Assembly (NCBI GenBank): GCA_030431055.1 | Contig: JAUIJA010000002.1 | Coordinates: 124,001-188,000 of the forward strand | From: Bacteroidia bacterium | GTDB taxonomy: Bacteria > Bacteroidota > Bacteroidia > Flavobacteriales > Flavobacteriaceae | DNA: 64,000 nucleotides | Reading direction: 5' to 3' | In this document: positions 20,515 through 29,176 of the stretch, piece after piece | Numbering within the stretch: position 1 is the stretch's first letter | Layout: each line of letters starts with the position of its first letter | Made by a program: the position numbers and the translations under genes | The notes under the pieces: generated by a model | What the model was told of the DNA's origin: nothing | The model's input: the letters and a program-made list of their open reading frames with translations, nothing else | The model's database searches: none

Positions 20515-20548
20515 AAAAGGGAAAGTTTTATAAACTTTCCCTTTTTTA
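20515..20548. terminator. Bidirectional intrinsic terminator
   Basis: An AAAAGGGAAAGTTTA arm pairs with TAAACTTTCCCTTTT and is flanked by A and T runs, so it can stop transcripts from both the plus-strand PNGase-like gene and the minus-strand cysteine synthase-type gene. Confidence 0.85.
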
Positions 20549-20550
20549 TT

Positions 20551-20580
20551 TAGATTCTTCGACTTCACTCAGGATGACAA
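20551..20580. repeat. REP-like intergenic sequence
   Basis: The segment holds GATTCTTCGACTTCACTCA followed by GGATGACA, squeezed between the terminator and the stop codon of the next gene. Similar TGTCATCCTGAG...TCGAAGAATC strings are familiar from intergenic regions of many Bacteroidota genomes. This is recalled knowledge, and only one copy occurs in this window. Confidence 0.45.
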
Positions 20581-20581
20581 T

Positions 20582-21562
20582 TTAATCAATATATCCCATT
20601 TCTTTCATCCACTCATCGTTGAACATTTTTCCAACATATCGACTTCCGTGATCATGGAAAAGAACAACAACAACATCTTCTGGCTTAAAATGTTCTTTTA
20701 ACTGTAAAACTCCTTTAATTGCAGCTCCAGCACTATTTCCTAAAAACATTCCTTCTTCTTTTGCCAAGCGTTGTGTGTAAACCGCCGCATCCTTATCGGT
20801 TACTTTTGTAAATCCGTCGATGATAGAAAAATCAACATTTTGAGGTAAAATATCTTCTCCTATTCCTTCTGTTACATAAGGATAAATTTCATTTTCGTCA
20901 AAAATTCCTGTTTCGTGATATTTTTTAAATACACTTCCGTAAGTATCAACTCCCCAAACTTTAATATTTGGATTTTTCTCTTTTAGATATTTTCCAACTC
21001 CAGAAATAGTTCCACCTGTTCCAACACCAACTACAAAATGTGTTATCTTCCCTTCTGTTTGTTCCCAAATTTCAGGACCAGTACTCAAATAGTGTGCTTT
21101 AGCATTACTTGGATTATCATATTGATTTACATACCAAGAATTTGGAATTTCTGTACTTAAACGTTTAGAAACCGAATAATAAGAACGAGGATCGTCTGGT
21201 TCAACTGCTGTAGGACAAACAACAACTTCTGCTCCAACCGCTTTTAAAACATCAACTTTTTCTTTACTTTGCTTATCGGCCATAACAAAAATACATTTAT
21301 AACCTTTAACAATCGCAGCTAAAGCTAAGCCCATTCCAGTATTTCCAGAAGTTCCTTCGATAATTGTTCCACCAGGTTTTAATCTACCATCAGCTTCAGC
21401 ATCTTCAATCATTTGCAAAGCCATTCTATCTTTTACAGAATTCCCTGGGTTAAAAGTTTCGTATTTAGACAATACTAAACATGGTAACTCTTCAGTAAGT
21501 TTATTTAATTTAACTAAAGGTGTTTCTCCAATTGTTTCTAAAATATTTTTAGCGTATTTCAT
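20582..21562 (-). CDS. PLP-dependent cysteine synthase / cystathionine beta-synthase family enzyme
   Basis: This 326-residue fold-type II PLP enzyme has the Schiff-base lysine K44 in NPGNSVKDRMA, the substrate loop GTSGNTGMGLA, and the phosphate-binding glycine loop GVGTGGTISG. The C-terminal serine-containing FLGNSAGAA segment near the pyridine nitrogen is present. There is no CBS domain. It could be O-acetylserine sulfhydrylase or a cystathionine beta-synthase, and sequence alone does not decide. A good promoter (21581-21611) gives it its own transcript. Confidence 0.88.
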   Translation of the reverse strand: MKYAKNILETIGETPLVKLNKLTEELPCLVLSKYETFNPGNSVKDRMALQMIEDAEADGRLKPGGTIIEGTSGNTGMGLALAAIVKGYKCIFVMADKQSKEKVDVLKAVGAEVVVCPTAVEPDDPRSYYSVSKRLSTEIPNSWYVNQYDNPSNAKAHYLSTGPEIWEQTEGKITHFVVGVGTGGTISGVGKYLKEKNPNIKVWGVDTYGSVFKKYHETGIFDENEIYPYVTEGIGEDILPQNVDFSIIDGFTKVTDKDAAVYTQRLAKEEGMFLGNSAGAAIKGVLQLKEHFKPEDVVVVLFHDHGSRYVGKMFNDEWMKEMGYID

Positions 21563-21580
21563 TTACTTAATTATTTGCGG

Positions 21581-21611
21581 CAAAGATATTTGATATAAAA
21601 TTGGTTTCCAA
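21581..21611 (-). promoter_or_regulatory. Promoter of the cysteine synthase-type gene
   Basis: On the minus strand TTTTGG (TTG at 21609-21611) is followed, after 20 bases, by TATCTTTG (21581-21588). Both boxes and the spacing fit the Bacteroidota -33/-7 promoter. The ATG is at 21562. Confidence 0.7.
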
Positions 21612-21631
21612 AATTGTGAAATAAAACAAAA

Positions 21632-23572
21632 CTACTTAAAGAAATTCCACACAATTCCGAAACGAACAATGAAGTCGCGATAAGGATAATTTGGTGCAGA
21701 ATAGAAATTATAGCCTGTCCATGCTGAATTAAAATGTTCAGCTTTTAAGAAAAGTCGCGCCTGTTTAACCTTTGCATTTACAAAGAAGTCTAACATAGGA
21801 AAACCGCCAACTTTTGTTTGATTTTGAACATAAAACTCACCAATTAACGGATTGTAATCGTTCATATAATATTCGGTAAAATAGTTAAGCGTAATTCCGG
21901 TTTGTAAAAACATGGCTTTTTTGAAAACATGTTCAGAAAAATACAATGAATTTCGCGTTACAATTTGTGGCACATTTAAAACCTTATCAGATTGTGTTAC
22001 ATTTTGATAAAGTATCGTGTTTTCTAAAGCCAATTTCCAAAATTTAATTTCATTATTTGCTTTTACTGAAAAGTGATTGATTGTTTTATCGTATTGAAAT
22101 GGTTTCACGTATAAATTCTCAATATCTTCTGTTGTGTTATAGAAAAACAAATAATCGTCTAAAATAGAATAATTTACTTCAAGGTTTGCCCATTTAGTAT
22201 TGGCTTTAAATTGGAATTGATTTCTTTTTTCGTTCTTGAAATTATTATACCAATTGTATTCTACGTAATCACTTTGATAAAGTGTATAGTTTAAATTTGG
22301 TAATGAATTTAGCTTTTGATACTTAAATTCAAAACTATAATTCTCATTCAGTTTATACTTTGCTATTGTTTCAATATTTGAAATTGATTGATCTGTAATC
22401 GAATTTGAAAAATTAAGATACAATTTTATTCCATTTAAATTATAATGATAATTTGCACCAAAAGAAGAAATTCTGTCATTTAATGAATTAGGAACTAATA
22501 CATTTCCTAAGTTATCGTAAAGCACATTATGATAAAAATAGTTATATGTATTATTTTCTAAATAAACTATCGCATCACCGTATTTTGCGGTTGTAAAACC
22601 AACTCCCAATTTATTATACAAATGATTATACCTTGTTTTATTATTGATAGCATTAGTAAAAGCAGAACCAAAACGATTACTAACTGTTGGCTGTGTATAT
22701 TCAAAAAATTTATATTCATGATTAAACTGATGGTAAATCATTAAACTATTTGGATTTGATTTACTCAATTTAAAATTATGATCTACTAAAAAGCGATTTC
22801 CTTTTAAAAGCGAAGTTGCATCTCTAAAATATACATCGAGTCGTTCTCTTTCATTGTATGGATCTTCGCTAGATTCAAACAACGAAACATCAACAATACC
22901 TCCATTTTCTTGATTAGAAATATCTTGACCTGCAAAATGAGCATTTATATGATATCTTTTATCTTTTGTAAAATAACTTGAAGTAGCTCTGAAATTACCC
23001 GAACTTGTTAAGTTATTTATATACTTTCCTAACGAACGCAAACCTCTATAAGCGACTGAAAAGTTAAAGTTAGGCGAAGTATTAACTGTTAGAAAAGCAT
23101 CTAAAGACTGCCCTTGTTCCATAACCGTTTTAAAATACAAATCGGAAAGCGGAGTAGGCACTTGATAATATTTAATATCATCAACCTCTAAATAATTAAA
23201 GTGCTTAGCAGTAAAGCCCATACTTGGAAAAGCGGACTTTCTCGTATAATTAAAATCTAAAGTATTATATGTATGACCTTCATTAGCAAAAGGCAAAAGT
23301 CCGAATATATCTTTTCGTAATAAATTATACTTATATTCTTTTTGAATGCTTAAAGTAGTATCTACAAAAGTAGTATCTCTTTCAACTGTGTAGATTTTGT
23401 ATAGGTCTATTGAAGGCTTTACTTTATCGTTTACAACACGGCCTTGAAAAGGCTTAGAAGTATCTGAAATTGCTTGAAAGGCACTAGAATCGTCTCTCAG
23501 TTGTAATTTTTTCTTTTGCGAATAAGCAAAAATTGAAAAAACTATAAAAAGGAATATAAAAAAATTTCTCAT
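21632..23572 (-). CDS. Putative outer-membrane porin (Porin_10-like)
   Basis: This 646-residue protein has a signal peptide (MRNFFIFLFIVFSIFAYSQ) followed by a long run of alternating aromatic/polar beta strands and a C-terminal aromatic residue pattern (RFGIVWNFFK) typical of outer-membrane barrels. The layout matches the uncharacterised putative porin family of Flavobacteriia. The transported substrate is unknown. It lies downstream of the lipoprotein terminator and upstream of the cysteine synthase-type gene. Confidence 0.78.
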   Translation of the reverse strand: MRNFFIFLFIVFSIFAYSQKKKLQLRDDSSAFQAISDTSKPFQGRVVNDKVKPSIDLYKIYTVERDTTFVDTTLSIQKEYKYNLLRKDIFGLLPFANEGHTYNTLDFNYTRKSAFPSMGFTAKHFNYLEVDDIKYYQVPTPLSDLYFKTVMEQGQSLDAFLTVNTSPNFNFSVAYRGLRSLGKYINNLTSSGNFRATSSYFTKDKRYHINAHFAGQDISNQENGGIVDVSLFESSEDPYNERERLDVYFRDATSLLKGNRFLVDHNFKLSKSNPNSLMIYHQFNHEYKFFEYTQPTVSNRFGSAFTNAINNKTRYNHLYNKLGVGFTTAKYGDAIVYLENNTYNYFYHNVLYDNLGNVLVPNSLNDRISSFGANYHYNLNGIKLYLNFSNSITDQSISNIETIAKYKLNENYSFEFKYQKLNSLPNLNYTLYQSDYVEYNWYNNFKNEKRNQFQFKANTKWANLEVNYSILDDYLFFYNTTEDIENLYVKPFQYDKTINHFSVKANNEIKFWKLALENTILYQNVTQSDKVLNVPQIVTRNSLYFSEHVFKKAMFLQTGITLNYFTEYYMNDYNPLIGEFYVQNQTKVGGFPMLDFFVNAKVKQARLFLKAEHFNSAWTGYNFYSAPNYPYRDFIVRFGIVWNFFK

Positions 23573-23612
23573 TACAAATTTATATTGGCAAATGTAATGA
23601 GAAATTAGCTAT

Positions 23613-23643
23613 AAAAAAACCCTCTCAAATTGAGAGGGTTTTG
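23613..23643 (-). terminator. Intrinsic terminator after the SusCD-lipoprotein operon
   Basis: On the minus strand AACCCTCTCAA pairs with TTGAGAGGGTT around a one- to three-base loop, followed by seven T. It lies right after the lipoprotein stop codon and separates the operon from the porin gene. Confidence 0.88.
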
Positions 23644-23648
23644 AAAAA

Positions 23649-24449
23649 TTATTGTGGTGTTAAAACTACATCACCAGTATCACCCCAGGTATTACTCCAT
23701 GACAAAGTAATAACTCCAGATACTGGATCAACAGAACCATTAATTGTAAATGGATCACCATATTGATCTGTATCGCCTAAATCTACAATTGTATCACAAG
23801 TATCAGAAATTCTTCCACTTGGTTCTGTATCTGAATAAACTAAAGGATATAAACCAAAACTCATGTCAGATACAGTATAAACACCTGCTGATGCAGTAGC
23901 TGTTAATGTAACAGTATAAGGCAACCCACTATAGTTTTGACTTTGCCCTCCAGAACCGTCACCAATACCACCGTTAGCAACAGTTGAATAAGTACCTGCT
24001 AGATCAGATGAACAAATAAAAGTATTTACAATAAATTGCTCCCCACTTGAAAGTACTTTCGGAGCATCTAAATTTAACACTATCGTTTTAGGAACATCAA
24101 TTTCCATGTTCGGACCATGAGCAGTAACTCTAAAAGTTCCAGTAAAGCTTCCTGCAGGGATGAACAAAGTAGAAGTATCAATCGAATATTCATCTGTTTC
24201 TGCAGTTGAGGATGGATCAACAGTAACATTATAAGTTCTATCAGAACTAGACATGCTAGTAACCGCTACTTCAATATCTAAATAAGTATCACTAACTGAA
24301 GAGCCAGGTAAATTCGCTGTAGCTTCTTTAAAAAAATACGCCTCTACATTAGCATTTTTTTGATTATCATCATCAGTAGGGTCACAAGAAGTAAGTACTA
24401 AAGATAACCCAAAAAAAGCTAAGAAGAAATTTAAATATATCTTTTTCAT
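23649..24449 (-). CDS. Surface lipoprotein of the SusCD operon, unknown function
   Basis: This 266-residue protein has a lipoprotein signal ending LVLTSC, with an Asp-rich stretch after the cysteine (DPTDDDN) that in Bacteroidota can act as a surface-export signal. Residues about 30-130 form a beta-rich region with a FIPAGSFTGTFRVT-like segment reminiscent of Calx-beta/DUF1735-type domains that accompany SusD proteins. The second half (residues about 140-266) is a beta-rich domain with a Gly/Ser segment. It is 46 bases after susD and ends at a terminator, so it is the last gene of the uptake operon. The ligand is unknown. Confidence 0.75.
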   Translation of the reverse strand: MKKIYLNFFLAFFGLSLVLTSCDPTDDDNQKNANVEAYFFKEATANLPGSSVSDTYLDIEVAVTSMSSSDRTYNVTVDPSSTAETDEYSIDTSTLFIPAGSFTGTFRVTAHGPNMEIDVPKTIVLNLDAPKVLSSGEQFIVNTFICSSDLAGTYSTVANGGIGDGSGGQSQNYSGLPYTVTLTATASAGVYTVSDMSFGLYPLVYSDTEPSGRISDTCDTIVDLGDTDQYGDPFTINGSVDPVSGVITLSWSNTWGDTGDVVLTPQ

Positions 24450-24495
24450 AATTAAAAGGTTTAAGAAGTGAGGTTTTTACACCTCACTTAGTTTA

Positions 24496-25983
24496 TTAAT
24501 AATTTGGATTTTGCTGAATAGATACATTCCCTGCAATCTCATTCTGAGGTATAGGCAATGTAAATCTATGATCTGTTAATGGCAGTGTTAGTGGTGTTCC
24601 AGAAACTTCATCATCTGTAGCATTTCTATCAATACTCATATTTCCAGCCAATGCACCTAATCTCTTAATATCAACATATCTATGTCCTTCAAAACATAAT
24701 TCTTTTCTTCTTTCTAACATAATATCTGCCCACGCTTCTTGAGGAGTAGCATAAGATGGTAAAGTTTGACCCGTACCTCTAGCTGTTCTAATTGCTTGTA
24801 CTTGATTTGCTGCTGCAGATAAATTTACTGTAGTACCACCAACATAAGTTTCTGCTAAAATTAGATACATTTCAGAAAGTCTGAATAATTTAATATCATT
24901 TCTTAAAGGCTGACTAGCCTTACCTGGATATTTGTTAATTACCAATACATCACTAGTAACATAGTTACTATTAGTTGCGTAAGTAGGATCGATAGTACTT
25001 GTAGCATCTACCCAATTAACTCTTCTTACATCTGAAGGATAAGCATCTAATAAGTTAAATAAATTTCTTCCCATATCATGGAAACACCCTCCTGTAAGGG
25101 ATGTAGTATTGAAGAAAAATAAACCAGCAATATTACCCCAACTACCTGCAGAAGGTCTTGATGCAGCGAAAATTGTTTCTCCTTGTGCTAAATCATTCCA
25201 CATTAAATTATAAGTAACAGTATTAGATGGTAAAGCACCATTTATTGCATTCAGCGCATAAGTCTGTGCTTGAACATAATCTTTTCTATATAAATAGAAT
25301 CTAGCTCTAATAGCATTAATTAAATTAGGAGTCACATACTTGTAATCACCTGCAAATGGATTGATTGTTGAGTTCGTACTTAAATTAGCCTCCCCATATG
25401 CTAAATCAGCTTCCATTAAATCATAAATCTGACTATTAGCTACTCTTGGTAATTGCACATCAACACTAGGAACAAAATCTAAAAGCATAACACCTAATGC
25501 GTTATCATCAGACATATCTGTTGAAAAATAAGTCTCTAACTGAAGGTAAGCCCATGCTCTTAAAACGCGTGCTTCTGCTAAAATAGAGTTCATTTCTAGT
25601 TGCTCGTTTGCATCAGCAGGAGTAATCGTATTAGAAGCTTGAATTAACCTATTAACTCTATTAATTAAAGCATACTTACCTAACCAAATACTTGAAGCAT
25701 GACCACTATTAGCGTTTAAAACATATCTATGTAATTCTAAACCTTGACCTCCATTGTTGATACCAATTCCTACTTCATCAGTAAAAACAGCACTTAGGTC
25801 AATTTCATTGGTAATACCAACTCTAGGGTAAACATCAGCAACTAAAAAATTTCTTAAATCATCAACTGATTGAAATGTTGCTTCATTGTCAATTTCACCT
25901 TCTTGTACAATATCTAAAGCATCGTTACACGACACAAACATTGTAACTAAAGATAAAATAAAAAATAATTTAAATTTTTTCAT
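24496..25983 (-). CDS. SusD/RagB family outer-membrane nutrient-binding lipoprotein
   Basis: This 495-residue protein has a lipoprotein signal (FVSC at residues about 16-19) and then the SusD N-terminal pattern (CNDALDIVQEGEIDNEATF). TPR-like helices (LAEARVLRAWAYLQLETYF) and the C-terminal SusD block (RLSEMYLILAETYV; IMLERRKELCFEGHRYVDIKR; LPIPQNEI) are clear. SusD caps the SusC channel and captures the ligand. It is 12 bases after susC, a standard pair. Confidence 0.95.
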   Translation of the reverse strand: MKKFKLFFILSLVTMFVSCNDALDIVQEGEIDNEATFQSVDDLRNFLVADVYPRVGITNEIDLSAVFTDEVGIGINNGGQGLELHRYVLNANSGHASSIWLGKYALINRVNRLIQASNTITPADANEQLEMNSILAEARVLRAWAYLQLETYFSTDMSDDNALGVMLLDFVPSVDVQLPRVANSQIYDLMEADLAYGEANLSTNSTINPFAGDYKYVTPNLINAIRARFYLYRKDYVQAQTYALNAINGALPSNTVTYNLMWNDLAQGETIFAASRPSAGSWGNIAGLFFFNTTSLTGGCFHDMGRNLFNLLDAYPSDVRRVNWVDATSTIDPTYATNSNYVTSDVLVINKYPGKASQPLRNDIKLFRLSEMYLILAETYVGGTTVNLSAAANQVQAIRTARGTGQTLPSYATPQEAWADIMLERRKELCFEGHRYVDIKRLGALAGNMSIDRNATDDEVSGTPLTLPLTDHRFTLPIPQNEIAGNVSIQQNPNY

Positions 25984-25995
25984 AATCTTTTTTTT

Positions 25996-28900
25996 TTAGA
26001 ATGAAACATTAGCTCCAAACGATATAGTTCTTGGGTTAGGATAATTTGTTACAGAAAGAGAAGTAATTGCCTCTGGGTCGAAGCCTCTCCATTTAGTCCA
26101 TGTTAACAAGTTTTCACCTTGAACATATAATTTAAGACCAGTTATAAAAGTTCTATTTAAAAATCTCTCAGGAAACTGATATCCTAAATTAACATTTTTT
26201 AATCTTAAAAACGAAGAATCGTATAAAAATCTATCTGAATCTGTATCAAATGTCCCCACATTTGTAGCTGTTAAAGATGGAATATTAGAATCTGTATTTG
26301 TTGGCGTCCAAGCATTCAACAAATCAGCTGTTAAGTTATCATCTCCAATTGATGAAGGATCATTAGCCCAAACAAATTGATTATCAATTCTCCAAGCATC
26401 ATAAGTCCAAGAAAATAAAGTATTTAAGAAAAACCCTTTATAATCAGCATTCAAACCAAATCCTCCTTGATATTTAGGTAAAAACGACTTCCCTGTAGCT
26501 CTTCTATCTCTAGAAGGGTCTGGATTTTCAGTATAATTACCATTAGCATCAATAAACAATAAATTTCCTGTTGCATCATTAACACCAGCATAAGGAATTA
26601 AATTCCATTCATATAATAAGTTTCCTTCTTGAACTAATTGAGAAACTCCACTTTGATCTGTTTCTAAAATCTTAACAACTTTTGTTTCATTAAACGATCC
26701 ATTAGCAAATACAGACAAGTTAAAATCATCTGAATTTACAACATTGTAACGTAACGCAACCTCAATACCTTTATTTTCTAACTCACCATTGTTTGCTTGA
26801 ATACTATATTGACCATTAATTGCTGAGATGTTATCATTATTGAAAAGAAGATTTGTATCTTTTTTATAAACATCGATATTACCTTCTAACTTTCTATTGA
26901 ACATTCTGAAATCTAAACCAACATTTAATTGTGTAATCTCTTCCCACTGTAATGTTGAATTAGCAATTTGACTTACTAAAGAACCATTTTGATTGTTATA
27001 ACCAGTACCTGTAGTATTTAAATCCCTAACAAGATTGTTTGCAGTTAATAAAGAAGGGAAACCATAATTTGCTGCGATAATATTTTGATTACCGTTTGTA
27101 CCATAAGAAGCTCTTAACTTTAACATATCAAAAGTAGAACCTTCCATAAAAGATTCTTGATCAATATTCCATCTACCAGAAACCGACCAAAAAGTACCCC
27201 ATTGATTATCATCAATAAATCTATAAGTACCATCTCTTCTAATTACACCAGAAAAACCATATTTCTTATTGTAGTCATAATCTAATGTTGCGAAATATGA
27301 TAACGTACCTCCAGTTAATTTACCAGCAGAAGCAGTAGAAATAAATGAATTAGGAGTTGATGGATCGAAAGCAACATAACCCGTACCCGCACCTGGAGAA
27401 TAATTTAATGGATTTAAACCATTCTGAAATTGTGATTTAGTATAAAAATGAACTTTTTGATACTCCATAAAAGCACCAAAAGAGAAATCATGAACATCTT
27501 TAAAAACTTTATTATAGTGAGCACTTGCAATATTAGTAAACGTAATGTCTTTAGTATTACTCATTCTTTCAAACCCACCAAATGCCTCACCTCTACTAGT
27601 TTGAACAGCTATAGCTAAATACGACCAAGGAGCTCTTGCAAAAACTCTATCAGAATCGTTAAAGTTAACACCTGCTCTGTTTCTCACAGTTAAATTATCA
27701 GTAAGTTTATAAGAACCAGCCAAATTAATAATTGCAGAGTTCTCAGTAAACCAACTTGGCAAATGATTATCTCTTAAAATATCCTCTAACACCCATGTAT
27801 CATTCGCACCATTAAAATTAGTACCTATAGCATCATACAAGCTTTGCCCTGTAGTATAAGGACTCTGCGACACATAAGGTAACCCCATAACTGCTCCATG
27901 TAAAGGATTTTGGATGGTATTATTATTAACATTTGAATTCCCTTCTTGATCTAACTGATTTCTTTTAGAGTGAGCTAAATTAATTTGAGACTCAAAAGTA
28001 AATCTTTCATTATCAGATTTGTAAGTCGAATTATTTCTGATAGAAAAACGCTTAAAATCTGTTGATGGCACCATACCACTCTGCTCAAAATAACCTAAAG
28101 ATGTATAAGTATTAAAGTTTTCATTACCTAAAGACATCGATAAGTTATGTTGTTGAGTAATATCAGTTCTAAAGAAAACATCTACCCAATCAGTATCAAT
28201 ACCCCAAGCCTCAATATCTGCATCTGTCATACCAACACCTTGACCAACAGTACCTCTAATTTGTTCAAGTTTTAAAGCCTCCTTAGCATTCATCATATTG
28301 TAGTTGTTCTCTGGTAAAGTATTAAAACCAGTTACAACATCATATTGAAATCTTAACTTGGAATTAAACTTAGCTTTTTTAGTCGTAATTTGAATTACAC
28401 CATTAGCTCCTTTATTTCCATAAATAGCAGTACCCGCAGCATCTCTTAACACAGTAATCGACTCAATATCATTTTGATTTAAGTTTCTAAACTGATTTGA
28501 AGTAGTAGGAACCCCATCAATAACAATCAAAGGATCCGTACTTCCCGAAATAGAAGAAGCCCCTCTAATAAAGCCGTCAAACTTTGCAGAACCAGGAGAA
28601 CCAGAAGACGCCTGAATATTAAAACCAGGTGCTGTTCCTTGCAAAGACGCCAAAACAGAAGAGTTTGGTCTATTTTCCAAGATTTCAGACGAAACTGTTG
28701 TTTGAGCTGTTACTGTAGAGGCTTTTGTTTTTGTTCTGTCATACCCCTCAGTAATTACAACCTCTGTTAGTTGAGTTGATTGTAGCGATACTTCATAAAA
28801 ATCAGCATCACCAATTTTTACAGCTTTCTTACTACCAACGTAAGAAACCTCTAAAACATCACCTTTTTTAGCACTGATAGTAAAATTACCATCAAAATCT

Positions 28901-29061
28901 GTCGTTGTTCCATTTGTAGTTCCTTGAACTACAACATTAGCACCAGCAATTGGACCTAATTCATCTGAAACTACCCCCGTGATTACTTTCTCTTGCGCAA
29001 GAGAAAATTGAAACACAAACACCATAGTCAGTGTTAAAAATCGAATAAACTTTGATCTCAT
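25996..29061 (-). CDS. SusC/RagA family TonB-linked outer-membrane transporter
   Basis: This 1021-residue protein has a signal peptide (about residues 1-22), a carboxypeptidase-regulatory-like domain (residues about 24-100, VITGVVSDELGPIAGANVVV), a plug domain (LQGTAPGFNIQASSGSPG; DPLIVIDGVP; ILRDAAGTAIYGNKGANGVI) and a long C-terminal beta barrel ending TISFGANVSF. It imports large ligands using TonB energy. It leads the operon and has a good promoter (29100-29127). Its ligand is unknown. The neighbouring secreted protease makes peptides a candidate. Confidence 0.96.
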   Translation of the reverse strand: MRSKFIRFLTLTMVFVFQFSLAQEKVITGVVSDELGPIAGANVVVQGTTNGTTTDFDGNFTISAKKGDVLEVSYVGSKKAVKIGDADFYEVSLQSTQLTEVVITEGYDRTKTKASTVTAQTTVSSEILENRPNSSVLASLQGTAPGFNIQASSGSPGSAKFDGFIRGASSISGSTDPLIVIDGVPTTSNQFRNLNQNDIESITVLRDAAGTAIYGNKGANGVIQITTKKAKFNSKLRFQYDVVTGFNTLPENNYNMMNAKEALKLEQIRGTVGQGVGMTDADIEAWGIDTDWVDVFFRTDITQQHNLSMSLGNENFNTYTSLGYFEQSGMVPSTDFKRFSIRNNSTYKSDNERFTFESQINLAHSKRNQLDQEGNSNVNNNTIQNPLHGAVMGLPYVSQSPYTTGQSLYDAIGTNFNGANDTWVLEDILRDNHLPSWFTENSAIINLAGSYKLTDNLTVRNRAGVNFNDSDRVFARAPWSYLAIAVQTSRGEAFGGFERMSNTKDITFTNIASAHYNKVFKDVHDFSFGAFMEYQKVHFYTKSQFQNGLNPLNYSPGAGTGYVAFDPSTPNSFISTASAGKLTGGTLSYFATLDYDYNKKYGFSGVIRRDGTYRFIDDNQWGTFWSVSGRWNIDQESFMEGSTFDMLKLRASYGTNGNQNIIAANYGFPSLLTANNLVRDLNTTGTGYNNQNGSLVSQIANSTLQWEEITQLNVGLDFRMFNRKLEGNIDVYKKDTNLLFNNDNISAINGQYSIQANNGELENKGIEVALRYNVVNSDDFNLSVFANGSFNETKVVKILETDQSGVSQLVQEGNLLYEWNLIPYAGVNDATGNLLFIDANGNYTENPDPSRDRRATGKSFLPKYQGGFGLNADYKGFFLNTLFSWTYDAWRIDNQFVWANDPSSIGDDNLTADLLNAWTPTNTDSNIPSLTATNVGTFDTDSDRFLYDSSFLRLKNVNLGYQFPERFLNRTFITGLKLYVQGENLLTWTKWRGFDPEAITSLSVTNYPNPRTISFGANVSF

Positions 29062-29099
29062 AGATTAAATTTGGTTTTTAGTTAAAATACAATTAAGAG

Positions 29100-29127
29100 C
29101 AAATATAACGTTTTTTTAACAAAACAA
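29100..29127 (-). promoter_or_regulatory. Promoter of the SusCD operon
   Basis: On the minus strand a TTTTG box (TTG at 29125-29127) is followed after 17 bases by TATATTTG (29100-29107), fitting the Bacteroidota -33/-7 consensus. The susC ATG is at 29061, leaving a short leader. Confidence 0.7.
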
Positions 29128-29176
29128 AAGAAAAACATCTAAAACATTGTTAAAAACAACTCTTATTTAAAAAAAA

